Both the position numbers and the translations under genes were made by a program. Below the pieces are notes generated by a model. It worked only from the letters and a program-made list of their open reading frames with translations. It was not told the DNA's origin and searched no databases. This document shows, piece by piece, positions 25,634 to 34,818 of a stretch of DNA of 64,000 nucleotides (the first letter of the stretch is position 1; each line of letters begins with the position of its first letter). The stretch is from JAFGVL01 sp031553685 (GTDB lineage Bacteria > Bacteroidota > Bacteroidia > Bacteroidales > Paludibacteraceae): the NCBI GenBank assembly GCA_031553685.1, contig JAVBLE010000036.1, forward strand, positions 62,001 to 126,000, written 5' to 3'.

Positions 25634-26998
25634 TCACTCCACCACTTTCAACACCACCCGCCGGTTGATGCGGCGGTTTTCCTCGCTGCTGTTCGGTACT
25701 ACCGGTTCGCGGTCGAGTATCGAAGCAATGCCGAGAACCCGTTTCGGGTCGATACCCTTCGAAACCATATAAGCTTTTGCTTTCTCGGCGCGTTGCAAGC
25801 CAATGCGTTGGTTCACTTCGAAGCCGCCAATATCGCAGGTATGACCATAGATAAAGAATTTCCAATTGGGATACTGTTGCAACAACGCAATCCTGTTATC
25901 CAGTTCTTCCTTTTGCGTACCGGTCAGATTTGTTTGCGATAAGGCATAGTTATCAACCGGCTCCTCAATAGCTGCTATCAGCTTGCCAACCTGCTCGGCG
26001 GCAGCTTTCTCCTGCGCTAAGCGTTTAGCTTCGGCTTCGGCGGCAGCGCGTTGGCGGGCAGCTTCTTCTTCGGCGGCGCGCTTAGCCGAATCGTCAATCA
26101 ACGGTGGCATTGAAACAATAATAACTTCTTGCTGTACGACTTCTTTTTTTTTTCCGTCACCACAACCGAAAGCCAGGCGCAAAGTAATACCGGCAGCAAG
26201 CGGCGCTATCTGCTCCGTATACGAGTTGGTCGCTGTGTTGTATGCAAACTGCATTGGGGTATTTGGTTGGTAAACCACCAGGTTCGCGTTCGCCGGCGCT
26301 GTTTCTTTCTCCAAAATATCATTCAACCCATAATCGGCATAAATACCGGTATAAAGGCTTGTACTCTTGCCCAAACGCCATTTTACGCCCAACTCGCCCG
26401 ACAGCATAAAGGCAGTGTTCAGCGTCAGGTCGGTTTCATTCACGGGGAAAGCCTGATCGGTTACAAAACCATAACGGGGCAGGTCTTTGTAGGTAACATT
26501 GATATTATCATATTTTCCAGTAGAGGTAAAACTGCCTTCTGTTCTGCCTGTTGTCGAAACAGGAATAGCTGCTTTCCCTCCCAAAGCAGCATAGAAAGCC
26601 GTTTTACCCCTTGTTTGGAACTGTACCATCAAAGGGATGGTAATCATCATGGCTTGCAGCGACTCCTTATAGTCAGTCGAGCTTACCAAAAAATTGAACG
26701 CTGTGCCCGAAGGATTAATTGTATTTTGGCTGCTGCTGTAATCGTCGATAGAAATACCGCCGTTGTAAGCAGCAAAGTTGACGCCGGTACCGATACCCCA
26801 GTGCTGGCTGAAGAAGAAACGATACCCCAGCCCGGCTTGAGCTGTCCAGTTCCAAAGGTCGTTGCCTTCGGTGGGTTTGGTTTGCAAACTCGACATACCG
26901 CTTCCTGCATTGATCGAAAACTCGTGGCGGTAGAACTGCTGTGCTGCTACTCCTATGCCTGATAGAAGCGTTGCCAATATTATGATTATTTTTTTCAT
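25634..26998 (-). CDS. OmpA-family protein with N-terminal barrel
   Basis: 454 residues. Signal peptide MKKIIIILATLLSGIGVAAQ, a barrel-like region (to about 290; GLGYRFFFSQHWGIGTGVNFAAY, GVKWRLGKSTSLYTGIYADYG), an Ala/Glu/Lys-rich coiled coil (about 310-345; AAEEEAARQRAAAEAEAKRL) and a C-terminal OmpA domain (WKFFIYGHTCDIGGFEVNQRIGLQRAEKAK, NRRINRRVVLKV). The OmpA domain binds peptidoglycan non-covalently, so the protein should tie the outer membrane to the wall. Flanked on its 5' side by two repeats; monocistronic. Confidence 0.88.
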   Translation of the reverse strand: MKKIIIILATLLSGIGVAAQQFYRHEFSINAGSGMSSLQTKPTEGNDLWNWTAQAGLGYRFFFSQHWGIGTGVNFAAYNGGISIDDYSSSQNTINPSGTAFNFLVSSTDYKESLQAMMITIPLMVQFQTRGKTAFYAALGGKAAIPVSTTGRTEGSFTSTGKYDNINVTYKDLPRYGFVTDQAFPVNETDLTLNTAFMLSGELGVKWRLGKSTSLYTGIYADYGLNDILEKETAPANANLVVYQPNTPMQFAYNTATNSYTEQIAPLAAGITLRLAFGCGDGKKKEVVQQEVIIVSMPPLIDDSAKRAAEEEAARQRAAAEAEAKRLAQEKAAAEQVGKLIAAIEEPVDNYALSQTNLTGTQKEELDNRIALLQQYPNWKFFIYGHTCDIGGFEVNQRIGLQRAEKAKAYMVSKGIDPKRVLGIASILDREPVVPNSSEENRRINRRVVLKVVE

Positions 26999-27009
26999 AT
27001 TTCTGTTAT

Positions 27010-27118
27010 TAAAAGCCCCCCAACCCCCAGAAGGGGGGCTTTGTTATTGCAAACTATTTATTTTATCAGTTTGTTTGTGTTAGCTGCTCCCCCTCCTTCG
27101 AAGGAGGTTGGGGGGCAA
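27010..27118. repeat. Inverted-repeat element (AGCCCCCCAACCCCC family)
   Basis: AAGCCCCCCAACCCCC at the left and GGAGGTTGGGGGGC at the right, with GGGGGGCTTTGTTATTGCAAAC and TTGTGTTAGCT inside; shares the TTGTTATTG and TTGTGTTAG core with 17700-17820. Confidence 0.65.
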
Positions 27119-27139
27119 TGTCATTAAGTTAAGGATTTT

Positions 27140-27239
27140 GTCATTGCGGGCTTGACCCGCAATCGCATTAACAGGAATGGTTTACCTTGTTTGTTAGAAT
27201 CGGTGGTCTTGTGCGATTGCGGGTCAAGCCCGCAATGAC
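27140..27239. repeat. 100-bp MITE-like element with perfect 28-bp terminal inverted repeats
   Basis: GTCATTGCGGGCTTGACCCG... at 27140-27167 is exactly complementary to 27212-27239. The 44-bp centre has no coding capacity. The arms are themselves near-palindromic (GCGGGCTTGACCCGC). Confidence 0.85.
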
Positions 27240-27344
27240 GAAAAGCTTCGGTTGACAGTTTGACCACACTCACTGCAACCCATGACGGGTCGTTTTCTGG
27301 AATTGTTTCCTCAACTTAATGACATTGGGTTGGAGGGAGGTGTG

Positions 27345-30300
27345 TTATTTCTTCACCACCTTCACCGTTTGCCCATTCACCTTTATCACATACATTCCTT
27401 GTGGCAAAGCGCTCATATCAAATGGGTTTTCGGTGGGCTGCAATACCAACTTGCCTTTAAGGTCGAACACCTGTATCTCAGTCAGGGTTTCACTTGAAGT
27501 GAAGCCTTGACTTATGCCCTGACTCACTGTTACTTCTCCCTGCGTTGGGTTCGGGTAAACCGACAAGCTGCTGCCCGAACGAAGCTGTAAGCCTTGTATA
27601 TCAATACTGCGGAATATTGTACCGTTATCCAACGCTATCATACAATAATAAACAGCATTGTCTTTGATCTGGTAATACGGATCTCGAGCGCCTTCTATCC
27701 TCACACCGTCGCGGTGCCACTGGAAGCCGGTAAAGGTGTATCCACCATTGTCGGCAGGGTTGCAGTTCATGGTTGGCACATCGGAATACTCGTACGCTAT
27801 TTTATCATAATAGCGTTCTACAATTAGCGTATAGTTTTTCGTATTGCCGTTTTGGGCAGTTATGGTTATCGGTATGATATTGATGCCGTAATTGACATCG
27901 ACCGGTACCATTGTACCCGAAGGCACTGCCGGCTGAATATTTATACTTATGCTTGCATCAAGCGCATCTATTACCACATCGACACTTGGCTGACCGGTGG
28001 TTGTGTGATATTCGTTATTGATATTAATCAATATTCGCCTGTCAACGATTATCCTGTCGATTGCCGTTGAAATACCGCGAATGGTCAGAGTTGCCGCATT
28101 GTAGGTAATTGTATAATTATTACCGGCTGTTAAGCTGCCTTGTGTAATACTGTGGTTGCCTACTTCGAACTTGGCTACTGCTAAAGCACCGCTCATTGTA
28201 TCGCCGGCGAAAAGGGCTGGATTTATGTTATAAGCCAGCGCAGGTGTTTGCCCATAGTCGATGGTTTCGTCAATGGCAATAATGGTGATTGGTTTGACGG
28301 CAATAGCAAACTCAGTTGTATTTCCGTTTAATATATAATTTGTATTAGCAGGATTGAAGGAGGCGGTGGCGATGTACCCTGTGCCTGCGTTTGTTTGCCC
28401 GCCGGCTATGCTAAGGGTAATCGGGTTGCCATCCACGCCTGTAATGCTTGCCGTTGGTGCTTGACTGCTGCCGTTGTAGGTAAGCGAAGTGTTTGCCCAA
28501 TCGACCGTAACGGTTGCCGATGCAATATCAAATGTTGTTGTATTCGCATTTAATATATAATTTGTATTAGCAGGATTGAAGGAGGCGGTGGCGATGTACC
28601 CTGTGCCTGCGTTTGTTTGTCCGCCGGCTATGCTAAGGGCAATCGGGTTGCCATCCACGCCTGTAATGCTTGCCGTTGGTGCTTGATTATTGCCGTTATA
28701 GGTAAGCGAAGTGTTTGCCCAATCGACCGTAACGGTTGCCGGTGCAATATCAAATATTGTTGTATTTCCATTTAATATATAATTTGTATTAGCAGGATTG
28801 AAGGAGGCAGTGGCGATGTACCCTGTGCCTGCGTTTGTTTGCCCGCCGGCTACGCTAAGGGTAATCGGGTTGCCATCCACGCCTGTAATGCTTGCCGTTG
28901 GGGATTGACTGCTGCCGTTGTAGGTAAAGGAGGTGTTGCCCCAATCGACGGTAACGGTTGCCGGTGCAACTATAACCTCATTACTGGTTACGGCTGTGCC
29001 GCAATCGCCCGTTATGGTTACCGAGTAAGTTCCTGCCGGTACATATCCGCTTGCCGGAGTATAGGCGGCTTCGGTCGAAACGATATTGACACCGTTGTTC
29101 CATGCGTAAGTAAGTGTACCGGTGCCGGTGGCTGCCACACTCAGGCTGCTTACCGAGCCATATATGCCGCCCACCGGTTGGGTAATGATTTGTGTAACCG
29201 GATTGAGTGTGTAAGTAAATGTTACAGGTGTGCCCAAGCAAGTGTTAACTGTCGGAGTTACCGTTACTGTGCTGGTAACCGGAGCTGGGCCTGCGGGTAG
29301 AAAATAAGCAAATGCAGGTATATTGCCGGTGCCTGTTTGGGCATAGCCAATGTTGTGGCTCATCGACCAATTGAATGTGGTGCCCGCCACGCTACCCGTA
29401 AATGCAACCGGCAAAGATATATAGGTATCGATATTATCGGCACAGCTCGTTTGGTTGCTTACAGCATTCACTGTTGGTATTGGGTTTACCGTGATGGTAA
29501 ATGTAAGCGTATCGCCTACCACCCGGCAATTGTCTTGCGGGTCTTTGGGTACTGCTTTGAAGGTAGCGGTTCTGGGCGTTGTGCTGGCATTCAGGGCTGT
29601 AAAGGTTTTGATAGAATCTGTGCCCGAAGTCTCTACCATGCCGATAGCTGTGGCATCGGCCGGCACGGTGGCAAACCATTCGAAACGCTCAGCTCCGTTG
29701 GTACCCGAGAAATCCAAGCGTGCAAAGGTTTCGCCGTCGCATTTGACAACAGGGCTTGGAGCATTTACCTGCATAATGCCGTTGTATACCATTTGTACCG
29801 GATAAGATATCGTTTTGAGCGGTTCGTACACGCTAATCATCAAGGTATCATTAGCTGCCAGCGACAGCGTGCTAAGGGTGTGCAAGCCTGCTGTTACAGC
29901 TGTGGTTTCTTTGTGTTTAAAGGTATTATCATTTTTCTTTAAAATAATAATACTGTCTGCAGCGTTTCTCAACTCGTAGGTAAGCTGATTGGCGGTTTGC
30001 ATCCGTATTTCGTAAGCAACCGGCGCGCTTTGCCACAGGAAGTAAGGAAAACTCTTTCCTTCCCAGATCGTCCAAGTAGCTCCTGCAGCTGCAGGTGGTA
30101 TGATAGACCATGCCTCGGCAGGCGGGGTAGCTCCCGTTTCTACAAGCCAGTTACCGGCTATGCCCCAAAAGGCACTGCCACTTTGCAGTTCGGTCAGGGT
30201 TTTATTGGCGCCGTTCAGGCTGGTATTATTGGTGCTGCTTTTATTTGTCACAATTCTATTATTTTTTACCACCATGCTGCTCAGGGCGTAGTTGTTTTGG

Positions 30301-31364
30301 AGGATGCTATTACTATCGTAACCACGCCCCAGCATGCGGTTAATGTCAAGAGTATTTTGTGTAGAAATAATTGAGCTACAGGAAGCCATGCTATTGCGAA
30401 TGGCAGATGAAAAATTATTTCCCACCACCCCACCAACAGAAGCTTTGTTGCCCGTTGTCAATACATTGCCCGTGCTATAGCAGTTGCTTATAAGGGAAGA
30501 ATAAGTATTGCTTCCTACCAAGCCGCCGGCACGAATATAGCCGCTCGGCTCAGACAAGCTGCCCGTTGCCTCCACGCTACCCGTGCTGTAACTGTTGCTG
30601 ATGGTGCTTTTTTCACGATTGCTTCCTACCAAGCCGCCGACAAGAACATTGATACCCGTTGCCGACACGCTGCCCGTACTGTAACTATTGCTGATGGTAG
30701 ATGTACCATAATTGGATCCCACTAAACCGCCAACATTGCTCCCTCCGCTTACTTTGACCGTGCTGTGGCTGTTACTGACAATGGAAGAAGAAGAACTGCC
30801 TCCTACCAAGCCGCCAACATTAGAAGATGGTCCACCACTTACGCTGCCCGTGCTATAACTGTTACTGATGGTGGAATTTATGCAATATCCCATCAAAGTG
30901 CCTATAATGCTCTTTCCGCTTACCGTACAGTTAACCACCCCAATGTGTTGGATGATACTATATCGTGTGTGTCCAAAGAGACCTATAAAGTTTTCGTCGG
31001 AGCGGTTTATAGTCATGTTTTTAACAACATGGTTGTTGCCATCGAAATTGCCTTGAAAAGCAGTGGTAGCCTGTCCGATATTACTTCCTATGGGTTTCCA
31101 GCCTTTGCCATCTCCGGTGTCCCAGCCGGCAAGGTCGAGGTCGTTCATTAGTTTGTAATATTTGTTTCTGGTGGCGTTTCCGTTTCCGGCGTTTACATAG
31201 CGGGCTATGTCGGCAAGATCGGTAGTATCGCGTATTTGCCATGCGGTGGCGGCTGTTGTGCCATCGCCAACGATACTCGGGTTCGTCCAGATTTGCGCTT
31301 GCAGGCTTATTGCCAGCAGGCTGCTGCATAGGAGGATAAGTTTTTTCATTTTCTTTTTATTCAA
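27345..31364 (-). CDS. Giant T9SS-secreted adhesin with GLUG and MBG repeats
   Basis: 1339 residues. Start at 31364 or at the ATG five codons in; signal peptide ends LLAISLQAQ. Residues about 130-400 are GLUG-type repeats (GGLVGSN..STISNSYSTGSV), as in adhesins and peptidases. Ig/PKD-like domains follow to about 800. Three 74-residue MBG repeats (TVDWANTSLTYNG, ASITGVDGNPI, GGQTNAGTGYIATASF) come next, matching a 222-bp DNA period, then a cadherin-like sandwich. The end is a T9SS sorting domain (LSVYPNPTQGEVTV, FDLKGKLVLQ, GMYVIKVNGQTVKVVKK). It should be displayed at the cell surface. A hairpin repeat sits in frame in the sorting domain at 27481-27511. Confidence 0.9.
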   Translation of the reverse strand: MNKKKMKKLILLCSSLLAISLQAQIWTNPSIVGDGTTAATAWQIRDTTDLADIARYVNAGNGNATRNKYYKLMNDLDLAGWDTGDGKGWKPIGSNIGQATTAFQGNFDGNNHVVKNMTINRSDENFIGLFGHTRYSIIQHIGVVNCTVSGKSIIGTLMGYCINSTISNSYSTGSVSGGPSSNVGGLVGGSSSSSIVSNSHSTVKVSGGSNVGGLVGSNYGTSTISNSYSTGSVSATGINVLVGGLVGSNREKSTISNSYSTGSVEATGSLSEPSGYIRAGGLVGSNTYSSLISNCYSTGNVLTTGNKASVGGVVGNNFSSAIRNSMASCSSIISTQNTLDINRMLGRGYDSNSILQNNYALSSMVVKNNRIVTNKSSTNNTSLNGANKTLTELQSGSAFWGIAGNWLVETGATPPAEAWSIIPPAAAGATWTIWEGKSFPYFLWQSAPVAYEIRMQTANQLTYELRNAADSIIILKKNDNTFKHKETTAVTAGLHTLSTLSLAANDTLMISVYEPLKTISYPVQMVYNGIMQVNAPSPVVKCDGETFARLDFSGTNGAERFEWFATVPADATAIGMVETSGTDSIKTFTALNASTTPRTATFKAVPKDPQDNCRVVGDTLTFTITVNPIPTVNAVSNQTSCADNIDTYISLPVAFTGSVAGTTFNWSMSHNIGYAQTGTGNIPAFAYFLPAGPAPVTSTVTVTPTVNTCLGTPVTFTYTLNPVTQIITQPVGGIYGSVSSLSVAATGTGTLTYAWNNGVNIVSTEAAYTPASGYVPAGTYSVTITGDCGTAVTSNEVIVAPATVTVDWGNTSFTYNGSSQSPTASITGVDGNPITLSVAGGQTNAGTGYIATASFNPANTNYILNGNTTIFDIAPATVTVDWANTSLTYNGNNQAPTASITGVDGNPIALSIAGGQTNAGTGYIATASFNPANTNYILNANTTTFDIASATVTVDWANTSLTYNGSSQAPTASITGVDGNPITLSIAGGQTNAGTGYIATASFNPANTNYILNGNTTEFAIAVKPITIIAIDETIDYGQTPALAYNINPALFAGDTMSGALAVAKFEVGNHSITQGSLTAGNNYTITYNAATLTIRGISTAIDRIIVDRRILININNEYHTTTGQPSVDVVIDALDASISINIQPAVPSGTMVPVDVNYGINIIPITITAQNGNTKNYTLIVERYYDKIAYEYSDVPTMNCNPADNGGYTFTGFQWHRDGVRIEGARDPYYQIKDNAVYYCMIALDNGTIFRSIDIQGLQLRSGSSLSVYPNPTQGEVTVSQGISQGFTSSETLTEIQVFDLKGKLVLQPTENPFDMSALPQGMYVIKVNGQTVKVVKK
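27481..27511. repeat. Hairpin repeat inside the adhesin sorting domain
   Basis: GTCAGGGTTTCACT, 3-nt loop, AGTGAAGCCTTGAC. Encodes part of SQGISQGFTSSETLT on the minus strand, at the same place as the hairpin in the LRR gene sorting domain (12820-12850). Confidence 0.8.
28293..28958 (-). repeat. Three near-identical 222-bp coding repeats (MBG domains)
   Basis: The landmark TAATATATAATTTGTATTAG recurs at 28329, 28551 and 28773, a period of 222 bp or 74 codons. Sequence identity between copies is high, including silent positions, so they arose by recent duplication or are kept alike by gene conversion. Confidence 0.85.
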
Positions 31365-31484
31365 AATTGTTTTTATATTTCTTTTGATTGTTGGCTAAAA
31401 ACTAAAGCCTTTTGTTATGTCGAGCTTGTCGAGATATCGCACTAACAGGCACAGTCAGATATATAGTTATTTTTTCAGTCTTAG

Positions 31485-32492
31485 TCAGAGTTTAACTTCT
31501 GTTTCGGGCATAACGCTATATCGTCCGGTTATCCTGCCTTCTTCATTGATAGTGTAAACAACCGGTGTGTTGCTTACCCCATAATTTACAAAGTTCGGGC
31601 TGTCTATCCCTTTGAAATCGCAGAAGTTGTCTGCCCAGTTGAATTTGCTCGACTGTTGTTCGAACAGCGATTTATCCTTGTCCGACGAAAGGGTTATGAT
31701 GCGGTAGCCTTTTTTCTCCAACTGACTGCTTAATCTCGTTAGTTCGCTCATCAACCGGTCGCAATGCCCGCATTTTGTTTCATAGAAAACTAAAAGCACG
31801 GGCTGCTGCAGCGGAAAATCTACCAATATGCTCCCATCGGTTTTATAAATAGTGGGCGCCGGCTTGTAGAGCAACCCCGTAGCATTGAGGAGGCGGATAC
31901 ACAACCGGTCAAGTTCTGCGTCTCTCAAATCTAATGCGAGACAATAAGCTGCCAGCCTTTCGGAAGCATCAGCCAGGCTATATTGCCCAAAAAACTCAAA
32001 GAGGTCTTTGGATAGCCGAATGGCTGTTTGCGGATGATCCTCGACCGTTCGAGCCATTACCCGCTCCACAGCCGGCATGAAAATGACGGCAAATACCTTT
32101 TCATCTGAAGTGGTATTGGCATAAAAGCTTACCCATTGCTGGATATAATCTTTCCACATGCCGGAGGTGTAAAGGACATCAAACGGCAGAGTGTCTGCCA
32201 CATAAGCCATAGCTGCCTCGAAAGCCGCATGTGAACGGATGTCGAATACAGCATTCAAGTGTTTCCGGATGCTTCGATACGCCTCATTGTCGGGGATAAG
32301 CTGGACGGGTCCTTGATAACTGCTTAGCTTGAGGGTAACCGTACCGTTTTTAACGGTTGCCTTGCCTATATGCAGCGTATCCTTGCCCGCAAAACCGACA
32401 ACCGTATATTGTCCTGCTTTTGCGCTGCTCTTAGCTTGTAAGGATATGCTCCCGATGATGAGGATTAATAATGATGTAATAAAATGTTTCAT
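31485..32492 (-). CDS. Thioredoxin-like thiol-disulfide protein
   Basis: 335 residues from the ATG at 32492 (MKHFITSLLILIIGSISLQA, a signal peptide); a longer frame to 32558 overlaps the upstream gene and is unlikely. The N-terminal part is a DUF4369-like sandwich with helical spacer; the C-terminal part is a thioredoxin fold with active site CGHC in VLLVFYETKCGHCDRLMSEL and cis-Pro in NTPVVYTI. Proteins of this TlpA/ResA type reduce or shuffle disulfides in the periplasm. It lies 40 bp after the OmpA-family gene and is probably in its operon. Confidence 0.82.
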   Translation of the reverse strand: MKHFITSLLILIIGSISLQAKSSAKAGQYTVVGFAGKDTLHIGKATVKNGTVTLKLSSYQGPVQLIPDNEAYRSIRKHLNAVFDIRSHAAFEAAMAYVADTLPFDVLYTSGMWKDYIQQWVSFYANTTSDEKVFAVIFMPAVERVMARTVEDHPQTAIRLSKDLFEFFGQYSLADASERLAAYCLALDLRDAELDRLCIRLLNATGLLYKPAPTIYKTDGSILVDFPLQQPVLLVFYETKCGHCDRLMSELTRLSSQLEKKGYRIITLSSDKDKSLFEQQSSKFNWADNFCDFKGIDSPNFVNYGVSNTPVVYTINEEGRITGRYSVMPETEVKL

Positions 32493-32532
32493 CTGTCTAT
32501 AATATTTAGCCAACGGCAATGAATTATCCGAA

Positions 32533-33756
32533 TTAATAATAACATCCATCCGGGGCATTTACAATTTTAAATTCGGTACGGCGATTTATAGCGTGTTCGG
32601 CTTCACTGCAACTTACACCGTTTTTGCAACGGTTTAATATGTGCGATTCACCATAATTTTTTACAATCATACGCTCTATGCCGATTCCTTTCGACACTAA
32701 ATAATCAATAATTGATTGCGACCGTTTCTCCGACAAATCTAAATTGAACTCTTCGCTACCTCTGCTATCACTGTGCGATTCTATTTCAATTTTGCAAGCC
32801 GGATTTTCTTGCATAAAACCGGCAATCCTGTTCAACTCACTATAAGCCGACGGCGACAAATCCCACTTATCTACACAGAAATAAACACTATGCAAGGTCA
32901 TTTTCGTTGAAGGCTTCGTAACAGGGATAATTTTACCCGAACAACAGTCTTTCTGTTGGTCCACTTGTTTTTTCAATGCAGTTAAACGGTCGGCATTTTG
33001 AATACTGTCCTGTTCCAGATGCTTTTTCAATCTTTCCGTTTCTTTGAATATTGCTTGCATCTTTTCAGCATAAATATCTTCCCGGCAAGTACCTGTATTC
33101 CGGATATTCGATTTTCCGGCAAATTTGTAGCGAAGAATCAGGTTGGCAGCATAATAGCCGCCATTTCCATATTTACTGCCGGCATCTTTGAGATAAGGAA
33201 CATGATTGTTGTTCGAATTCCACCGGAACTGCCCCTGCAAACCAATGGCAAAAGAGCTGCTGACATTATATTCGGCACCCAGTCCGGCAGTCGCATTCAG
33301 GCTATATTGCCGCTTAGCCGGTGGGTAATGAACACCCTCGTAATCATACGCCTCATATCCACCAAATCCAAATCCTAAACCAGGGCTGAATATCAGACTG
33401 AACCTCTGCCATGAGCGGCATGGACTCAATAAGTTGGATAAATTGACAGGAGCAACCAAATCAAGCTGATGAATGTGGGCATCATATATTTCATTCGTTT
33501 GCATCATATACATATATTCCAGCGAAAGCCCGAAAAGAGGATTAAAAGTTCGTTCCAACTCCACTCCAAATTCAGGATCGAAATAACTTCGCTTTATAAA
33601 ACCTTCACTTCCTTTGGGCACATCAATACCGCCTTTCAGTTGCAATGACCATCGCGACCATTCATTTGGCTTTTCTGCACTCTGTTTGTCCTGTTGAGCA
33701 AAAAGATTTGTTGCCATAAAGCAAAATAGCAAGTAAACTGAAAAAATCTTTTTCAT
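32533..33756 (-). CDS. OmpA-family protein with N-terminal barrel
   Basis: 407 residues from the ATG at 33756 (MKKIFSVYLLFCFMATNLFAQ, signal peptide). A barrel-like first half (WSLQLKGGIDVPKG, FGLSLEYMYMM, AIGLQGQFRWN), a short coiled coil (about 225-265) with a CC pair, and an OmpA domain (NPACKIEIESHSDSRGSEEFNLDLSEKRSQSIIDYL, HAINRRTEFKIV). It should bind peptidoglycan. Upstream gene of the pair with the thioredoxin-like protein. It is a paralogue in plan of the gene at 25634. Confidence 0.87.
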   Translation of the reverse strand: MKKIFSVYLLFCFMATNLFAQQDKQSAEKPNEWSRWSLQLKGGIDVPKGSEGFIKRSYFDPEFGVELERTFNPLFGLSLEYMYMMQTNEIYDAHIHQLDLVAPVNLSNLLSPCRSWQRFSLIFSPGLGFGFGGYEAYDYEGVHYPPAKRQYSLNATAGLGAEYNVSSSFAIGLQGQFRWNSNNNHVPYLKDAGSKYGNGGYYAANLILRYKFAGKSNIRNTGTCREDIYAEKMQAIFKETERLKKHLEQDSIQNADRLTALKKQVDQQKDCCSGKIIPVTKPSTKMTLHSVYFCVDKWDLSPSAYSELNRIAGFMQENPACKIEIESHSDSRGSEEFNLDLSEKRSQSIIDYLVSKGIGIERMIVKNYGESHILNRCKNGVSCSEAEHAINRRTEFKIVNAPDGCYY

Positions 33757-33783
33757 CTGTTTTAACAATAAAATGAGAAACAA

Positions 33784-34154
33784 TTCTATTCAGGTAAAAA
33801 AAGGTTACTCATCCCCGAAAGAGCCAGATTGTATGTCGCACCACAAGTAATTGATATTGTAGAAAGAAAAAACTAAACAAAACAACACTATTCACAATTT
33901 GGGACATTACAATTACTGTTGTGGTTGGAAAGTAGCGTACAATACATCCAAGCCTTTCGGGGAAAGAGTATCCCTATACAATTCACCGTGAGAATATTTC
34001 TTTTTTCATCTATTTATTCAAGATTATTCGGAATTATCCCTTTTCATCTTAAAAAAGAATTCGTCATACCGTGCTTGGTTGCTGTACTTGGTTCAGTACC
34101 GCAATGACGACACGATACAATGGGATAATTTCAAAATTATTTTTATAAAAAATA
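33784..34154. other. Intergenic region with a large inverted repeat
   Basis: No gene seen. AATTATCCC (about 34033) and GGGATAATT (about 34121) enclose GTCATACCG / CGCAATGAC, forming a hairpin element of about 105 bp similar in plan to the 27140 element. Confidence 0.5.
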
Positions 34155-34574
34155 TCAACCAACGAATATCTGAGTCATCGGCTGGCGATAGTTATTTTTC
34201 TCGGAAATCAGCCTGGAAACCCGATTACGATTGTCCGTAATCTTGGCAAGATACACTCCTTGCACTACATTCATCGGCATTTCCAACTGTAAATCATTCA
34301 CCCGCACATTCATCTCAAGGATTTTCCGCCCGTACACATCCAGAATATTCACCACCAAACCCTCATCCACCAACGATAGTCCCGTAATATGCAATATCCC
34401 TTTATTGTAAAAAATAACAATCGACGAAAGCGGTGTAATATCCTTCTTGCCTGTGGCAACCGACAGCGTAAAACACAATGTAAGGCTATGTGTATTATTA
34501 TCGGGGTCGGTTATAAATCCACATCCGGGCTCTCCCTCAATAAATACTAATCTATGCATCAGTTTCGTTTTCAT
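34155..34574 (-). pseudogene. Orphan T9SS sorting-domain fragment
   Basis: 139 residues from the ATG at 34574. No signal peptide. The last 75 residues match the sorting-domain plan: VNILDVYGRKILEMNVRVNDLQLEMPMNVVQGVYLAKITDNRNRVSRLI. Without export signal or cargo it cannot be a T9SS substrate, so it is more likely the 3' remnant of a larger surface-protein gene. The final SEKNNYRQPMTQIFVG extends past the usual end. Confidence 0.55.
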
Positions 34575-34787
34575 GACAATATTCCCATTGCTTTCAATCA
34601 AATCCGGAGATTATTTTTAACAAAGGAACGATAAAAGAACGGCTTCTCCATACGGAAAAATGCAGGCGGATTTCTCATTTTCAGCACTATATAATATTTC
34701 GACAAAAGAAATAAGCACAGATTATTTTTTTTAAATCTTAACTTATTTCTATGGATAGATTATATTATTTTATGCAAAAGAAAAATT

Positions 34788-34795
34788 ATATTTGT
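34788..34795 (+). promoter_or_regulatory. -7 promoter box of the XRE-like regulator
   Basis: TATATTTG, 23 bases before the ATG at 34819. The surrounding GCAAAAGAAAAATTATATTTG block is copied at 25446. Confidence 0.6.
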
Positions 34796-34818
34796 ATGAA
34801 TTTTTAATAAAAAAATCA

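Noticed and set aside
25468..25668. 66-residue frame following the copied promoter
   Set aside because: Biased, low-complexity translation that overlaps the OmpA gene antisense; only its first residues resemble the out-of-frame leader of the regulator gene.
26129..26962. 277-residue plus-strand frame opposite the OmpA gene
   Set aside because: Antisense shadow with no start context or domain pattern.
28839..29942. Long plus-strand frames opposite the adhesin (153 and 201 residues)
   Set aside because: Antisense shadows of a repetitive coding region; the minus-strand protein has clear domains and a sorting signal.
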